A stretch of DNA of 64,000 nucleotides, from assembly GCA_038503035.1 (NCBI GenBank), contig JAVSML010000978.1, positions 427,815-491,814 of the forward strand, read 5' to 3'. The translations under genes were made by a program, and so were the position numbers. Under the pieces are notes generated by a model. That model saw nothing but the letters and a program-made list of their open reading frames with translations, was not told where the DNA came from and searched no databases. Origin of the DNA: Crocodylus rhombifer. Lineage: Eukaryota; Chordata; Crocodylia; Crocodylidae. The first letter of the stretch is position 1, and each line of letters begins with the position of its first letter. Of this stretch, positions 44,410 through 56,143 are shown piece after piece.

Positions 44410-47128
44410 GACTTTTGTTGATAAGTAAAGTAAAAGGGAACTCTGCTATGCTACTACTTTGAGCCCTTGCTTCTGACCAACCGTCCATAGCCAGTTCTCT
44501 CTAACTAACAGTTCATTTTTTATGAGCCTCTTATACAGCTGGTTTCCTTATCCTGGTCCCTGGAGTCATAGGCTGGCTGTGACAGAGCCAGACTCACAAA
44601 GCACAGTCTTCCCAGAAGTGAGGCTCTTCTTGCTTTGGCTACCAAATGACATGAAAAATAGAAAAGAAGCAGAAGTGTATTTTTAGAGATGGGCCACAGG
44701 TATATTTTAAGGGTACTGCCCAGAGGTGTAACCAGCTCTTTCAGGGTGCTGGGAGCATGTCAACCACTGGAGAGTGGTGGTGGTTGGATGAGGGGAAGGG
44801 AGGGGGAAACAAGTCTTATATCAGCATTGGCTCAGGTGACAGTAGCCTCATGGCCAGCCCCCTGAGAAGTGTTTCTGGTGCCCTGTTTGCTCCCCTCTGC
44901 TCTCCCAAATATGTTACTGGGTGTGGGACTGCACTGCTGTGGCAAAGCATCGCTGTGGTTGAAAGGGAGTACTATGCTACCTCCCTCCCCACCAGGATAC
45001 ATTGCCGGGTGCAGCGCTGACCTGCCCTGCCTCTGCAGCTGGGCAGGGTTACACAGGGCTGCATGTGTGATGGCAAAGATTCCTGGGCTCAGGGGTGACT
45101 GACATGTCCTCAATAGTTGGCAGTGATTGTCTACTCAGCTTCAGTTTAAGGATTTGCAGCAGTTGGCATTTGCTCACTCAGTGATTTGCCTCTGCAGATT
45201 TTATAAGGAGAAGCCAGAGACCAAAGGAAAGGCCTAGTGGCTCACTGAGATGTTCAGCTGGCTCTCTTGGCAAGTGCAGTTTCCCTCACAGTCCTGTTTC
45301 AAAGGGGTTGCCTTGGTTTCCCTTCCTTAGGTATGAAAAATGCCTAGGAAGATTGGTGAGGTTAGCTGGGCTAAGTAAGATGCAGCCCAGGTTGGGTGGG
45401 TTTGCTTCAATCCCTGTCCTCGAAAGTGGCAACCAGTGTGGGAAAGGACCTAGCTCTGAGGCAAACAGTCCTCTCTTCCACCTCCACGAGGAGTGAAAGA
45501 TGGTCTAATAAAACTAATAGGGGTGAGGATTTTTTGTGAGTTTTCATTTACATGGGGAATAATATGTATATTAGCTGCTATTTAGCTCAAGCTGTGTTTT
45601 GCTTCTCCATGAGACCTGAGGAAGAGCAGATTGTACCTGGAAAACTTCTCCAACATCTCTCCTAACTATACAGTTGGTTCAGTAAAAGATATCACTGAAA
45701 ACCCTCACTTATTATTAGTATAATTACCTGCGTGCATTTTCTATGCTTTAAAAAAAGATAAAATGTACATAGGTGACATCATAGCTGTGATGGTCCAGGA
45801 ATTGTGAGAGAGGCAAGAAATTTTTGGATGAAATTTTCTATCGGATTGTAAAATGTCTGGGAATTCATATAGTCTGTCAGATTTCTACATGAGTAAGAAA
45901 CTCTGACAGCCCAGGTAATACCAAGTAAAAAGTGTTGCCAGCCAGCCTCTGGCTCTACTTACAAATTAATACACAAACCACCTTTAAAAAAAATGCTTCC
46001 CATGCTGAAATTACACTACAATGAAAACTGCATTGTAACAGAACTGCAGACCTTTGGACAGTGAAGAAAAGGGAAACTGATTTGTGTTTACCAAACATCT
46101 CCTTTCTTCAGTGCATAACTTGCATAGATCTGACTCTCTTAGGATCATGATGAATTGAGGTGGACATTGACATCTACAGAGGTTGTTGTGGGATTTACTG
46201 TGGTCTGCAGTAGCAAAAATTGTTGCATATTTTCCTTAGATTATATTTAATACAATCTGTAATGCAGAAAAGTCTATTTGAAAGAGCCTGGCTGGGGAAC
46301 TTATCCTAACAGCAGGGAATTTCTGGACGTTCCTTTTGCTTGCTGCTAGTAACTGACAACTCCTGGTCCTGTTCCCAGGCTCCAAGCAGACTGATGGACC
46401 TATAGTAATGGGTCTGTAGATGCTTCTTACCTGAAAAATGGAAATTTTGTTGGAAATTCATAGGTAAATTTTCTTATAATTCTTTCCTAATATTTTTGTT
46501 GAAGCAGTTGTTGTAGTTGCTACAGGAAAGTTGCATGATTATGAATAAGATGGAAAGTGGCCAAAAAGAATATTTCTTTATTTAAAGATGACCCAACCCT
46601 GTGAAGTCATTTGAGAACACCTGACCTAAACAGTCTGTTCTTCCAAATGAAGTCTGAAGGTTTTCATATTTCTGGTAAAATGATCCTTTGAATGAAATGT
46701 GTAAGGATTTTAAAGATACAACTTCAGAGCTGATTGTGTTCTGAGACCAACTCTCCCAGTAACTTGGAGTGCACAATTAAGCCAATGCTACAGGCTTTTG
46801 AAAATCCTTTCCATACGCTGCAAACATTTTTATGATTTTTAAATCAAAGTAACTGAAAATAGCAATGAGCAAACAAGCATTTGGAGTTTTGGTTTAGTTT
46901 GAAGAGGCATCAACATAAAGATGCTTTGTTAAGACTTATGCAAATCATGCAGGTTTTCTTGTGATGATTCAGTCAGATAAAACTAAGCTAGATTCTATGA
47001 TCCACACTTTTGCCAAGTAGTATTCCCACAAGAAGTCCTATTGATGTGAAAAAATTATGTTGGGAGTATATGGTTACTTCCAGTTCTAGGCCAAGCTGAA
47101 TTAAGGTATTTACAGTTAAAGAGAAACT
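44410..47128. other. Spacer, GC-richer at 44710-45500
   Basis: No gene is recognised. The overlapping frames on both strands at 44757-45113 suggest composition effects in a possible unknown repeat. Confidence 0.35.
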
Positions 47129-47387
47129 GGGTGCGTCTACGTGTGCGCTTTAATGTGCAGTAGTCTATTCTGTGCATTCAAGTGGTGCATAAAAAACTCT
47201 GCTAATATGCTGATGTGCAGTAGAATAGGCTGCTGTGCATTAAGCATCACCTAAAAAGTGTGCATAGAATCATAAAATCAATGAGTCGGGAGGGACCTAG
47301 ACAGATCATCTAGTCCGAGCCCCTGCCATGGCAGGAAGGAGCACTGGGGGTGGCAGGGTCATAAGACCCCAGCCAGGTGCCTATCCA

Positions 47388-49032
47388 TAGTTTCATAGTT
47401 TCTAGGGTTGGAAGGGGCCTGAGCAGATCATCGAGTCTGACCCCCTGCCATGGCAGGAAAGAGTCAAACGACCCCAGAAAGGTGTACGTCCAGCCTCCTC
47501 TTAAAGACCCCAGGGTAGGAGCCAGCACCTCTTCTCTTGGAAGTTGGTTCCAGATCCTAGCCGCCTTGACTGTGAAGTAGCGCCTCCTGATATCTAGCCT
47601 AAATCTACCCTCTGCCCTCAGCTTGTGACCGTTATTCCTGGTCACTCCTGGTAGTGTACGGGGGAAGAGGGACTCCCCCAGTGCCTGCTGGTCCCCTCTG
47701 ACTAGTTTGTAACAGGCCACTAGATTCCCCCTCAGCCTTCTCTTGTGGAGGCTGACCAGGTTCAGGTCCCGTAGCCTCTCCTCATAGGGCCTGCCCTGCT
47801 GCCCCCGATCATGTGAGTGGCCCTCCTCTGGACCCTCTCCATGTTGTCCATATCCCTCTTGAAATGCGGTGCCCAGAACTGGACGCAGTACTCCAGCTGC
47901 GGCCTGACCAGTGCTGCATTGAGGGGGAGTATCACCTCTCTGGATCTGCTTGAGATGCATCTGTGGATGCATGACAAAGTGCGGTTGGCCTTCGTGACTG
48001 CGTCTCCACACTGCTGGCCCATGTTCATCTTGGAGTCAATGATGACCCCAAGATCCTTTTCTGCCTCTGTACTGACAAGAAGGGAGTTACCAAATCTGTA
48101 GGTATGGTGCTGGTTGTTCCTGCCCAGATGCATCACTTTGCACTTGTCGGTGTTGAAGCCCATCCTGTTCTTATCCGCCTACCCCTGTAACCTGTCTAGG
48201 TCCGATTGCAGCCTGTTCCTCCTTTCTAGCGTGCTCACATCTTAGTGTCATCAGCAGATTTGAACAGGGTGCTTTTTACCCCCTCGTCTAAGTCACTGAT
48301 GAAGATGTTGAACAGTGCAGGCCCGAGAACCGAGCCCTGTGGAACCCCGCTGCCCACATGCGTCTAGGTCGAAAATGACTCATCCACCACCACTCTCTGA
48401 GTGTGGCCCTCCAGCCAGTTGGCGACCCAATTGACTGTGTGGGTGTTGATACCACGGTCCCCCAGTTTCTTAATGAGAACGAGGTGAGAGACAGTGTCAA
48501 AGGCCTTCCGAAAGTCCAGGAAGACTATGTCCACTGCTACTCCTACATCTAAGGATTTGGTGATCTGGTCATAGAAGACCACCAGGTTGGTCTGACAAGA
48601 ACCCATGTTGGTTGCCCCTAAGCATAATCTCCCCTGCTGGCCCCTTGTGGATATGTGCCAGAATAATTTTCTCAAAAATCTTGCCCAGGACTGAGGTAAG
48701 ACTAACTGGCCTATAGTTTCCCAGGTCCTCCTTCCTCCCCTTTTTGAAGATGGGAACCACACTGGCCCTCTTCTAGTCCTCTGGCACCACACCAGAGCAC
48801 CACGAGTGCTTGTAAAGCTGTGCCAGGGGTCCCGCAATGACCTCAGCCAATTCCCTCAGTACTCTAGGGTGGAGATTGTCTGGACCAGCTGATTTGAATA
48901 CATCCAGTCCTTCCAGAAGTTCCCTAACTAGTTCCTCACTAACACTTGGCCTAGGTGCGCCTCCCCTGGGATCTAAGGGGGGCCCAGAAGGGGGGTGACT
49001 GTTCCGGTCCCTGCTTAGGAAAATGGAGGCAA
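47388..49032 (-). mobile_element. CR1 LINE B, inserted into CR1 A
   Basis: The tail is at 47388 (tagtttcatagtttctagggttggaagg) and the 5' end at 49032 (tggaggcaa). The target duplication atcca lies at 47383-47387 and 49033-49037, and joining its sides restores the 3' region of CR1 A. It is close in sequence to the CR1 at 8996-10668 and has the same 5' start nucleotide. RT landmarks in broken frames are VPIFKKGRKEDLGNYRPVSL (minus, 48569-48760), LDFRKAFDTVSHLVLIKKLG and HTVNWVANWLEGHTQRVV. The FADD catalytic block is mutated to S-A-D-D, and a small deletion lies just before it (about 48235). Confidence 0.95.
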
Positions 49033-49037
49033 ATCCA

Positions 49038-51209
49038 GTCTCCTCTTGAAGATTTCCAGGGAAGGTGAGAGCACCACCTCTCTGGGAAGCCTATTCCAGG
49101 CTCTGGCCACCCTTACAATGAAGTAGTTCTTTCTAATATCTAACCTAAACCTATCCTCCCTCAGCTTGTGGCCATTGTTCCTGGTGACTCCAAGGGGGAC
49201 CATGGTGAACAGACTTTCCCCAAGTCCCTGCTGCTGGCCCCTGATAAGGTTGTAGGCAGCCACAAGATCCCCCCTTAGTCTCCTCTTGAGAAGACTGAAG
49301 AGATTCAGGTCCCTCAGCCTCTCCTCGTAGGGCTGGCCACAGAAGCCCTCAACCATACAAGTGGCCTCCTCTGGATCCTCTCCAGGTCCTCCACGTCCCT
49401 CTTGAAGTGTGGTGCCCAGAACTGGACACAATACTCCAGCTGCGGCCTGACCAGCGCCGCATAAAGGGGAAGCAAGACCTGTCTGGTTTCTAGTAATGCC
49501 CCTGTTGATGCATGGCAGGGTGTGGTTGGCTCTGCCTATTGCTTTGTTGCATTGGTGACTCATATTCATCCTGGAGTCAGTCATGACTCCAAGATCCCTC
49601 TCTGCCTCTGTGCTGCTGAGAGGGTCGGCTCCTAACCTATAACCATAATGCTGGTTCCCTCTCCCCAGGTGCAGCACCCTGCACTTGTCCTTGTTGAACT
49701 GCATCCTGTTCAGATCCGCCCACTTCTCTAACCTATCCAGGTCTGCCTAGATGCGGTCCCTACCTGCCGGTGTATTCACTTTACCCCACAGCTTAGTGTC
49801 ATCAGCAAACTTGAACAGGGTGTTCTCCACACCCTTTGTCCAGGTCGCTAATGAAGATATTGAACAGCACCGCCCCAAGGAACGAGCCCTGGGGGACTCT
49901 GCTGCCCACTCCCTCCCAGGTTGATATTGACCTGTCTACCACCACCCTCATCAGTGCCGCAGTCCCTCAGCTTGCCCACCAGAATTGGGTGGGACACAGT
50001 GTCGAAGGCCTTCTGGAAGTCCAAGAAGATGACATCAACTTCCTCCTTCACATCTAAGCTCTTTGTTACCTGGTCATAGAAAGAGACCAGGTTAGTCAGG
50101 CAGGATCGGCCTGGCACGAACCCATGTTGGTTACCCCTCAACATCACTTCGCCTGCAGGGCTCTCACAAATGTGGCCCTTGATAATTTTTTCAAAGACCT
50201 TCCCCAGGATAGAAGTGAGGCTGACTGGCTTGTGGTTGCCAGGCTCTTCCTTCCTCCCCTTCTTGAAAATAGGGACCACATTGGCCCTTTTCTAGTCCTC
50301 AGGGACTTGGCCCGAGCACCAGGAGTCCTCAAACAGCTGTGCCGATGGCTCCACAGTGACACCAGCCAATTCCCTCAGCACCCGCGGATGAAGGTCATCC
50401 GGGCCCGCCGACTTGGACACATCTAAGCCCTTCAGGTAATCCATAACTAGGTCTGAACTAACAGTTGGGGGACTCGCATCCTTCGTGGGCCTCTCTACGC
50501 TGTCACCCGAGAGCACCCCATTGTCAGCAGACAGGAACAAGAAGGCAAAGAACTTGTTGAAGAGTTCTGCCTTCTCTCACGCATCTGTCACCAACTGCCC
50601 TGCTCTGCCTCGTAGGGGTCCAATGTTACCCCGAGACTTCTTCTTGCTACCTATATACTTGAAGAAGGACTTTTTGTTATCCTTAATCCCAGAAGATAAT
50701 CTAAGCTCCAGTGCTGCTCTGGCCTTCCTTACCAAATCCCTACAAGCTCGGGTCAGGGAGGTGTATTCCTCCTTTGTCCCTGCCCCCTGGTTCCACCTCC
50801 AGTATGCTTTTTTTTTGCCCTCAGGCCAGCCTGGATATCCGCGCTCAGCCATGAAGGTTTCTTGGACCCTTTTCCTGCCTTCCTGCACAGAGGAATTGCA
50901 TCCTGCTGTGCCCCAAGGATAGCCTCCTTGAGGGAGGACCACCTTTCCTGGACCCCCATACTAGCTACCCCCTGGGCTCCGAGTGCCTCCCTGACTACTG
51001 CCCTGAGCACATCAAAGTTGGCTTTCCTAAAGTCAAGCATTTGCGCTGTGCTAGTTACCCTCCCCACCTTTTTCTGAATAGCAAACTGGATCATTTCATG
51101 ATCACTATCTCCTAGCCTCCCTTGTACTAGCACATCCCCTACCAGGTCATCCCCAGAGGCTAACACTAGATCCAGTATGGCATTTTCTCTAGTGGGGACA
51201 TTTTCTCTA
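49038..51209 (-). pseudogene. CR1 A ORF2 remnant: endonuclease end, RT, C-terminus
   Basis: The minus frame at 50753-51166 holds the end of the endonuclease with an intact GDSDHEMIQFAI (S-D-H) motif, then LDFRKANFDVLR and RKAGKGSKKPSWL. 50577-50942 holds the linker (YTSLTRACRDLVRKARAALE, DNKKSFFKYIGSKKKSR). 50292-50540 continues into GLDVSKSAGPDDLHPRVLREL. 49848-50279 is the RT start (VPIFKKGRKEEPGNHKPVSL, LDFQKAFDTVSHPIL), and 49015-49704 is the C-terminal region. Several stops and frameshifts separate them. Confidence 0.85.
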
Positions 51210-51263
51210 GTGCACTTGTGCTAATGCTCATTACGGCAGCCTAACATGCATCAACTTAGTACA

Positions 51264-51540
51264 TCAGGGTGTTTATACACGTGCTCCAGGAGTGTGGGGG
51301 GGAGGGGGGAGGAGTGCATTTAATTAGAGTGGCTCCGAGAGCTTTAGATAAAGCACCCCTGCCACCATTTTGAAGTGCAGGGATGCTGATTCACAAGACA
51401 CAGGAGGCTGCTGGAGCCTGGTAATTGCCAGGCTCCAGCAGTGTCTATTAATTGTGTCTGCTCCAATGTACTGGAATGAACAGTGCATCAGAGTAGCCTC
51501 CCTGCTTGCATTTAGTTACCTTCATACTGGAGATACTAAA
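51264..51540. repeat. Block of the second palindromic MITE family
   Basis: It starts gtgtttatacacgtgctccagg and shares gagcttt.g.t.aagcacccc...gccattttgaagtgcagggatgctgat with 37320-37372. It contains a strong stem (gctggagcctgg with ccaggctccagc, 51412-51441). It may be part of the surrounding MITE or a separate insertion within it. Confidence 0.5.
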
Positions 51541-51588
51541 TTTAATGCACATTAGGAACAATGCATTAATGCACATGTAGATGCGCCC

Positions 51589-52604
51589 ATTGATTTTTTC
51601 AACCACTTTTTAAGAAGTTTATTTTTTTTAGGTATTTCTATCTAAATAGGTTCTCTGATATGGCAGTGATAGTTGTGATATTACTACAGCTAGACTTCTC
51701 CCAAGATCCACCCATGCAGGGGAGGCCTTCTGTGTGGGGACCTTCCTTTTTGTTTTTGCAAAAAGGACTTTCTCTGTGATGTCTCTGCCTGTATCTAGAC
51801 ACAGCCTGGTTTAAACTGCATAGTGTTTGTGTCAGAACCTAAGTTCTCCCTGCATAAATATGAGGGCATCCACACTTAGACCATGTCTTTTTGCTGGTGG
51901 AGTAATACCTCCTCTGTGACCAAAACAAGATTTCTTCTGCTGTTCAGTAGCTGGTAGGAGGTGTATGTGGACATGGCTGTTATAGTCACTTCAGCATCTA
52001 TGCCTTTACATGGTGCACTTTGTGCTTTGCTGGCATGGCTGATGCAGTGGAGACTTACAGAATCCACAGAAGACATATGGAGCCACCGGAAGTTATGTAG
52101 ATATGAGCACATGCTGGCACCTTCCCTGTGGCAGTTCCCATCTGTCAACAGAAGCCCCTCAAGTAAGACAAAGCCCCAGTCAAGGGCTCTTCACAAGAAT
52201 AGTAAGGACTGAAATGTATGGACCCAATGATACGGTGGCTCTGGACTATTTGGGAGTGTGGCCAAAAGGTAATATCATGAGAGGTTCATGGAGGATAAAG
52301 TACATGGGTATGTACCATGAACATCTCATGGTATCACCTCTTTTATGGAGTAGTTCCTGGGAAAACCTCTTTAAATGAGATCCTTATAGTGGTAGCCAGG
52401 TTAGTAGCATTTTATGGAGGCTGTGCTACCAGAGAATTGGGGATGGGAGCTGAATGGAGAAGACACAAAGCTTCTGAATTGGTGATCTTGGCCACTTGAA
52501 CATTTCTTGGGATCCATGAGCTAATTCATTCTACCTTTCCCGAGTCATTCTTTCTGGAAGGGAATTCAGGTGTTACTTGCATTTTTGTCCTTTGTGTCCA
52601 TCCT
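51589..52604. other. Spacer
   Basis: Frames at 51961-52212 and 52103-52378 (+) have no recognised motif and overlap each other in different phases. No gene is called. Confidence 0.4.
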
Positions 52605-52609
52605 AAAGA

Positions 52610-53753
52610 ATCATAGAATCATAGAAGTAGGGTTAGAAGGGACCTTGTAGATCTTCAAGTCTGACCCCCTGCCTGGGCAGGAGAAGAAAAACTGGGCTCA
52701 AATGACTCCAGCCAGGTAGGCATCAAGCCTCCTCTTAAAGACCCCAGGGTAGAGCCAGCACCACTTCCCTTGGAAGTTGGTTCCAGATCCTAGAACTATG
52801 AAGTATTTCTTACAGATGTCTAATCTAAACCTACTCTCCAACAACTTATGGCCGTTATTCCTTGTTATGCCAGGGGGTGTTAGGGGAAACAAGGTCTCTC
52901 CCAAACCCTTCTGGTCCCCACTAGTGAGTTTATAGATGGTCACCAGGTCCCCCCTCAGCCTTCTCTTCTGAAGGCTGAACAGGTTTCGGTCCCACAGTCT
53001 CTCATTGTTGGGTCTACCCTGTTGTCCCCTGATCATGCGGGTGGCCTTCCTCTGGACCCTCTCAGTGTTGTCCACATCCCTCCTGAAGTGCGGTGCACAG
53101 AACTGGACACAGTACTTCAGCTGTGGCCTGACCAGTGTTGCATAGAGGGGGAGGATCACTTCCTTGGCCCTGCTAGAGATGCACCTGTGGATGCATGACA
53201 AGGTCCAGTTAGCCCATGACCTCGCATTGTCGGCCCATGTTCATCTTGGAGTCAATAATGACTCCAAGATCACTTTCTGCCTCCGTGCTCTCAAGAAGGG
53301 AGTTTCCCACCTTATAAGTGTGCTGCTGGTTACTACTATCCAAGTGCAGCACTCTGCACTTGTCAGTATTGAAACGCATCCTGTTTTTGTTAGCCCACCC
53401 CTGTAACCTATCCAGGTCTTGCTGCAGTCTTTCCCTCCCTACTAGCATGCTCACCTCACCCCAAATTTTGGTATCATCAGCAAATTTAAACAGGTTGCTT
53501 TTCACCCCATCATCCAAATCGCTGATAAAGAAATTGAACAGTGTGGGCCCAAGGACTGAGCCCTGGGGGACTCTGCTGCCCACTTCTCCCTAGGTCGAAT
53601 ATGACCCTTCAGCCAATCTGCAATCCATCTGACTGTGTAGGCATCGATGCCACAGTTACCCAATTTTTTAATGAGGATGGAGTGGGAGACAGTGTCAAAG
53701 GCCTTGCTGAAGTCCAGAAAGACTACATCCATGGTGACACCTGCATCCAATGC
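52610..53753 (-). mobile_element. CR1 LINE, RT to 3' end
   Basis: The tail at 52610 (tcatagaatcatagaagtagggttagaaggg) is antisense. The 5' truncation lies within the RT at about 53753. A probable target duplication aaaga is at 52605-52609 and 53754-53758. Confidence 0.9.
52698..53750 (-). pseudogene. CR1 ORF2 remnant
   Basis: There are three minus frames. 53502-53750 has MDVVFLDFSKAFDTVSHSIL. 53209-53583 has [20 protein letters not shown] and the catalytic [11 protein letters not shown]. 52698-53201 has CIHRCISSRAKEVILPLYAT and RRKATRMIRG-like C-terminal motifs ending RRLDAYLAGVI. Frameshifts near 53205 and 53580 break it. Confidence 0.85.
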
Positions 53754-53758
53754 AAAGA

Positions 53759-54549
53759 GCTCCTCACTGTTGTGTAAGAATGTATGTGTGTGTATGCACA
53801 GATTTTTGGTACAAAAAAGCTTTCATAAAAAGGCTTAGAGATGTTTAGCTCACTTTAAAATAATTATTATGATTGATTTACATATACTTTGGATCACTCT
53901 CTGGCAAACTGTTCCAAATCCATAATTCAAATTGGGAATCAGCTACCGTATCTGGCACAGCCCAATTTAATTGGATTAACTAATGTAATTCTAGAATTAT
54001 AAATTCTGAATCTGTGCAAATTCCTGGAATTTTAAAAACATTGGTAGTTTTGTAACTGGGGGCCCGATCTTACAAAGAACAGAGTATTCATTGTTCACTG
54101 AGTTAAAAATGAGTTGCGGTTGCTCAGAACATCACCAGAAATTCCCTTCAGTTCAACCCAGTTCTTATTAATATGGAGGAAATATACTAGCTTGTTATGC
54201 AGACAGATTATTTTCTCTGTTCATGGGCAGGAGGTTGCAAAGCTTTTTCTTCATTGGGGTTCTCCTTAATATAATTCAGACCTTTTCTAACTCAAGGTTA
54301 GAGTATTGCAATGAATTTCACATGTATCTTAGGAGTTGAAGTTAGTGTTGTATGCAGCTGCCAGATATTTTAGCACAAAATAGCGTGCTCCCTGGCAGAC
54401 CTGGAAGTGCTTCTGGTCCACTTCTGGGTCTGCTGCCAAGTGCGCTGGGGAGCCCCCTGTGCTTCTGTGAGACGCTTCATACCCCAGCATCACAGTGTTC
54501 ACAAGCTGCCTGCTACCTAGCAGTATGTAGAAAAAACATTTAAAGCTGT
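53759..54549. other. AT-rich spacer
   Basis: No recognised feature is present. Confidence 0.4.
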
Positions 54550-54615
54550 GTCTATGTCCAAATCACTGATTCTTTGAATCAGCATCAAATCTTCAGATTT
54601 GGATTCATCCGAATT

Positions 54616-54666
54616 GAATCGGGGACAGTGATCTGAGTCAATGAACTGAATCACTGTCCCTGATTC
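54616..54666. repeat. Inverted repeat with 17-nt arms
   Basis: gaatcggggacagtgat (54616-54632) pairs with atcactgtccctgattc (54650-54666), 16 of 17 matching, with a 17-nt loop. It lies in a block of about 170 nt rich in gaatt/aattc motifs that ends ttgcacacccctaaaa, which resembles a hAT-type terminus. It is possibly part of a small DNA element. Confidence 0.6.
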
Positions 54667-55887
54667 ATGCCAAATCCAATTCCGAATTGAATAGGGCCCA
54701 CTTTGCACACCCCTAAAAGATAGTAATTTTAATTACCTATCTGGGTATCCCAAGCCTTTTAATAAGCATCTTGAGGTCTATTTCAGGGTTTAGAGCTCAT
54801 GGCAGAGAGTATTCACAAAGATGTGTCACTTTTGGGAGAGGACCAGAAAGAACCCCCTTGCTCAATGAATTCAGTCTTCTATTACTGTAGGTGGCAATCA
54901 CATCCTTCCATAAATTCGTCATTAACTAATGTTTGTAGAGGGCTATGTGGGTGTCCATGAGACTGAAGCTCATCAAGGAGCTTACAAGTTAAGTTCAATC
55001 TTGCTCCACTGACTTTGATGAAACTCCCATTCATTTCAGTAGTGCAGGATTGCATCCCAACATGATACGACTCAGAACCCCTTTTTTTGAAAAAGTAAGG
55101 TAATATTTGGATTGGAGTAAGTAAGGTAATATTTGGAGTGAAGAAGGCATTGAGAAGAGAGTTAGAGGAGATCAGAGTGTCAGGAACGGCACCTCCTTGT
55201 TCTTTCTTCATTCCAAGCTCTTTTAGTGTCTTCTAAGAAGTGCTAGATTTAAGCTTAAGCTGCTTAAGCTACAGTTTAGGGCCTCACAATATGGGGGGCC
55301 TCTCAATAAGAAAAAAAACCCCTGACTTAATATCAAGTTTTATAACAGTTGGTATATAAAGGGGAAAATGACTCTCTAAATATGGACGTTTTCATTCTAA
55401 TATGAGAAAAATGTACATAAATTAGATTATTTTTATCATATGAGGCCTCTTAAACTGGACATAATTTAGGGCCTCAGCATGTCATTATCTGGCACCGCTT
55501 CTCAGAGACTTTCCATTTCCCTGATCTTCTCTCCTTTGCCAGCCCAAGCTATATTTATTCTGTATTTGCCCTGGCTTGCCTTGTAAGCTGCCCTAGCACA
55601 GGGGAGATGGGCTGGATGATCTCTAGGATAAAGTACAGATAGTCAAAAAGTTCATGGCTGAATCAATTCAATTGTCACAGGTTAGTCTAAGCTGTATAGA
55701 TTGTACCAATAAGCAAGTAAACAGACATTCACTTTTGGATCCAGAAATGTAGCCACATGCTTACAGTGGCCCAGGCTAGAAGTCAGGGGGGCACTAGAAC
55801 ACAACTCCCTGCTCAGCTGGGCAGACAGCTTGGGCCAAAGCTAGCCCACCCACCCTGTGAAGTGGTGAAAAGGAGGCAGGGGGAGGG
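54667..55887. other. Spacer with a 26-nt duplication
   Basis: gtaaggtaatatttgga occurs at 55095-55111 and 55121-55137. 55270-55500 contains 'gggcctcacaatatgggg...tttagggcctcagcatgtc...ggcaccgct', which resembles an old DNA-repeat but cannot be assigned. Confidence 0.35.
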
Positions 55888-56143
55888 TTATGGGGAGGTA
55901 TAAAGTATCCTGGGATGCTGGGGGCTGTGAGTTGACTTGAATCTGGAGGGGAACTGGAACAGAAGTTCAGTAAACCAATTTTACCTAAATCAGTTAAGTG
56001 TGATACTGCATCCATCCAGGTTTATCTTAAACTGTTTTCAGCCATTTTGAAAGTGGTTTATGTGCACTGAACTTCTGTTGTGTTACAGACTTGAACTGGT
56101 TTCTGATCACTTAAGCCAGTTTGTGTGTAATTTCTGTCCCTAG
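55888..56143 (-). mobile_element. MITE of the GGACAGAAGTT family, antisense
   Basis: The reverse complement starts at 56143 with ggacagaaattacacacaaactggcttaagtgatcagaaaccag and continues through cagaagttcagtgcacataaaccactttcaaaatggc. It then runs to the cttctgtt.ca end near 55960 and onward to cagcatcccaggatacttta at about 55900. The order matches 63050-63275. Confidence 0.75.

Larger units (their letters stand above)
47265..51209 (-). mobile_element. CR1 LINE A (itself split by CR1 B)
   Basis: The 3' tail is at 47265-47387 (catagaatcataaaatcaatgagtcggg). The body resumes at 49038 and runs to 51209, so the copy without B is about 2.3 kb. It covers the last part of the endonuclease, linker, RT and C-terminus. 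Target duplication gtgca flanks it. At its 5' end the 14-nt string cattttctctagtg is present twice (51181-51194; 51199-51212). Confidence 0.9.
47129..51588. mobile_element. MITE (GGGTGCRTC termini) carrying two nested CR1s
   Basis: The left part 47129-47264 begins GGGTGCGTCTACGTGTGCGC. The right part 51215-51588 ends gcacatgtagatgcgccc, the complement of that terminus. Between them lies the CR1 at 47265-51209 with duplication gtgca (47260-47264; 51210-51214). The right part also contains a block of the second palindromic family (51264-51540), with the stem gctggagcctggtaattgccaggctccagc split around 51421. Confidence 0.65.

Noticed and set aside
51961..52378. Two overlapping 83- and 91-codon frames
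   Set aside because: They are in different phases with no motif; a real exon would favour one phase.
8991..53758. CR1 array read as a CRISPR-like or gene-cluster repeat
   Set aside because: The repeats are long, dispersed and 5'-truncated LINE copies with target duplications, not short regularly spaced repeats.
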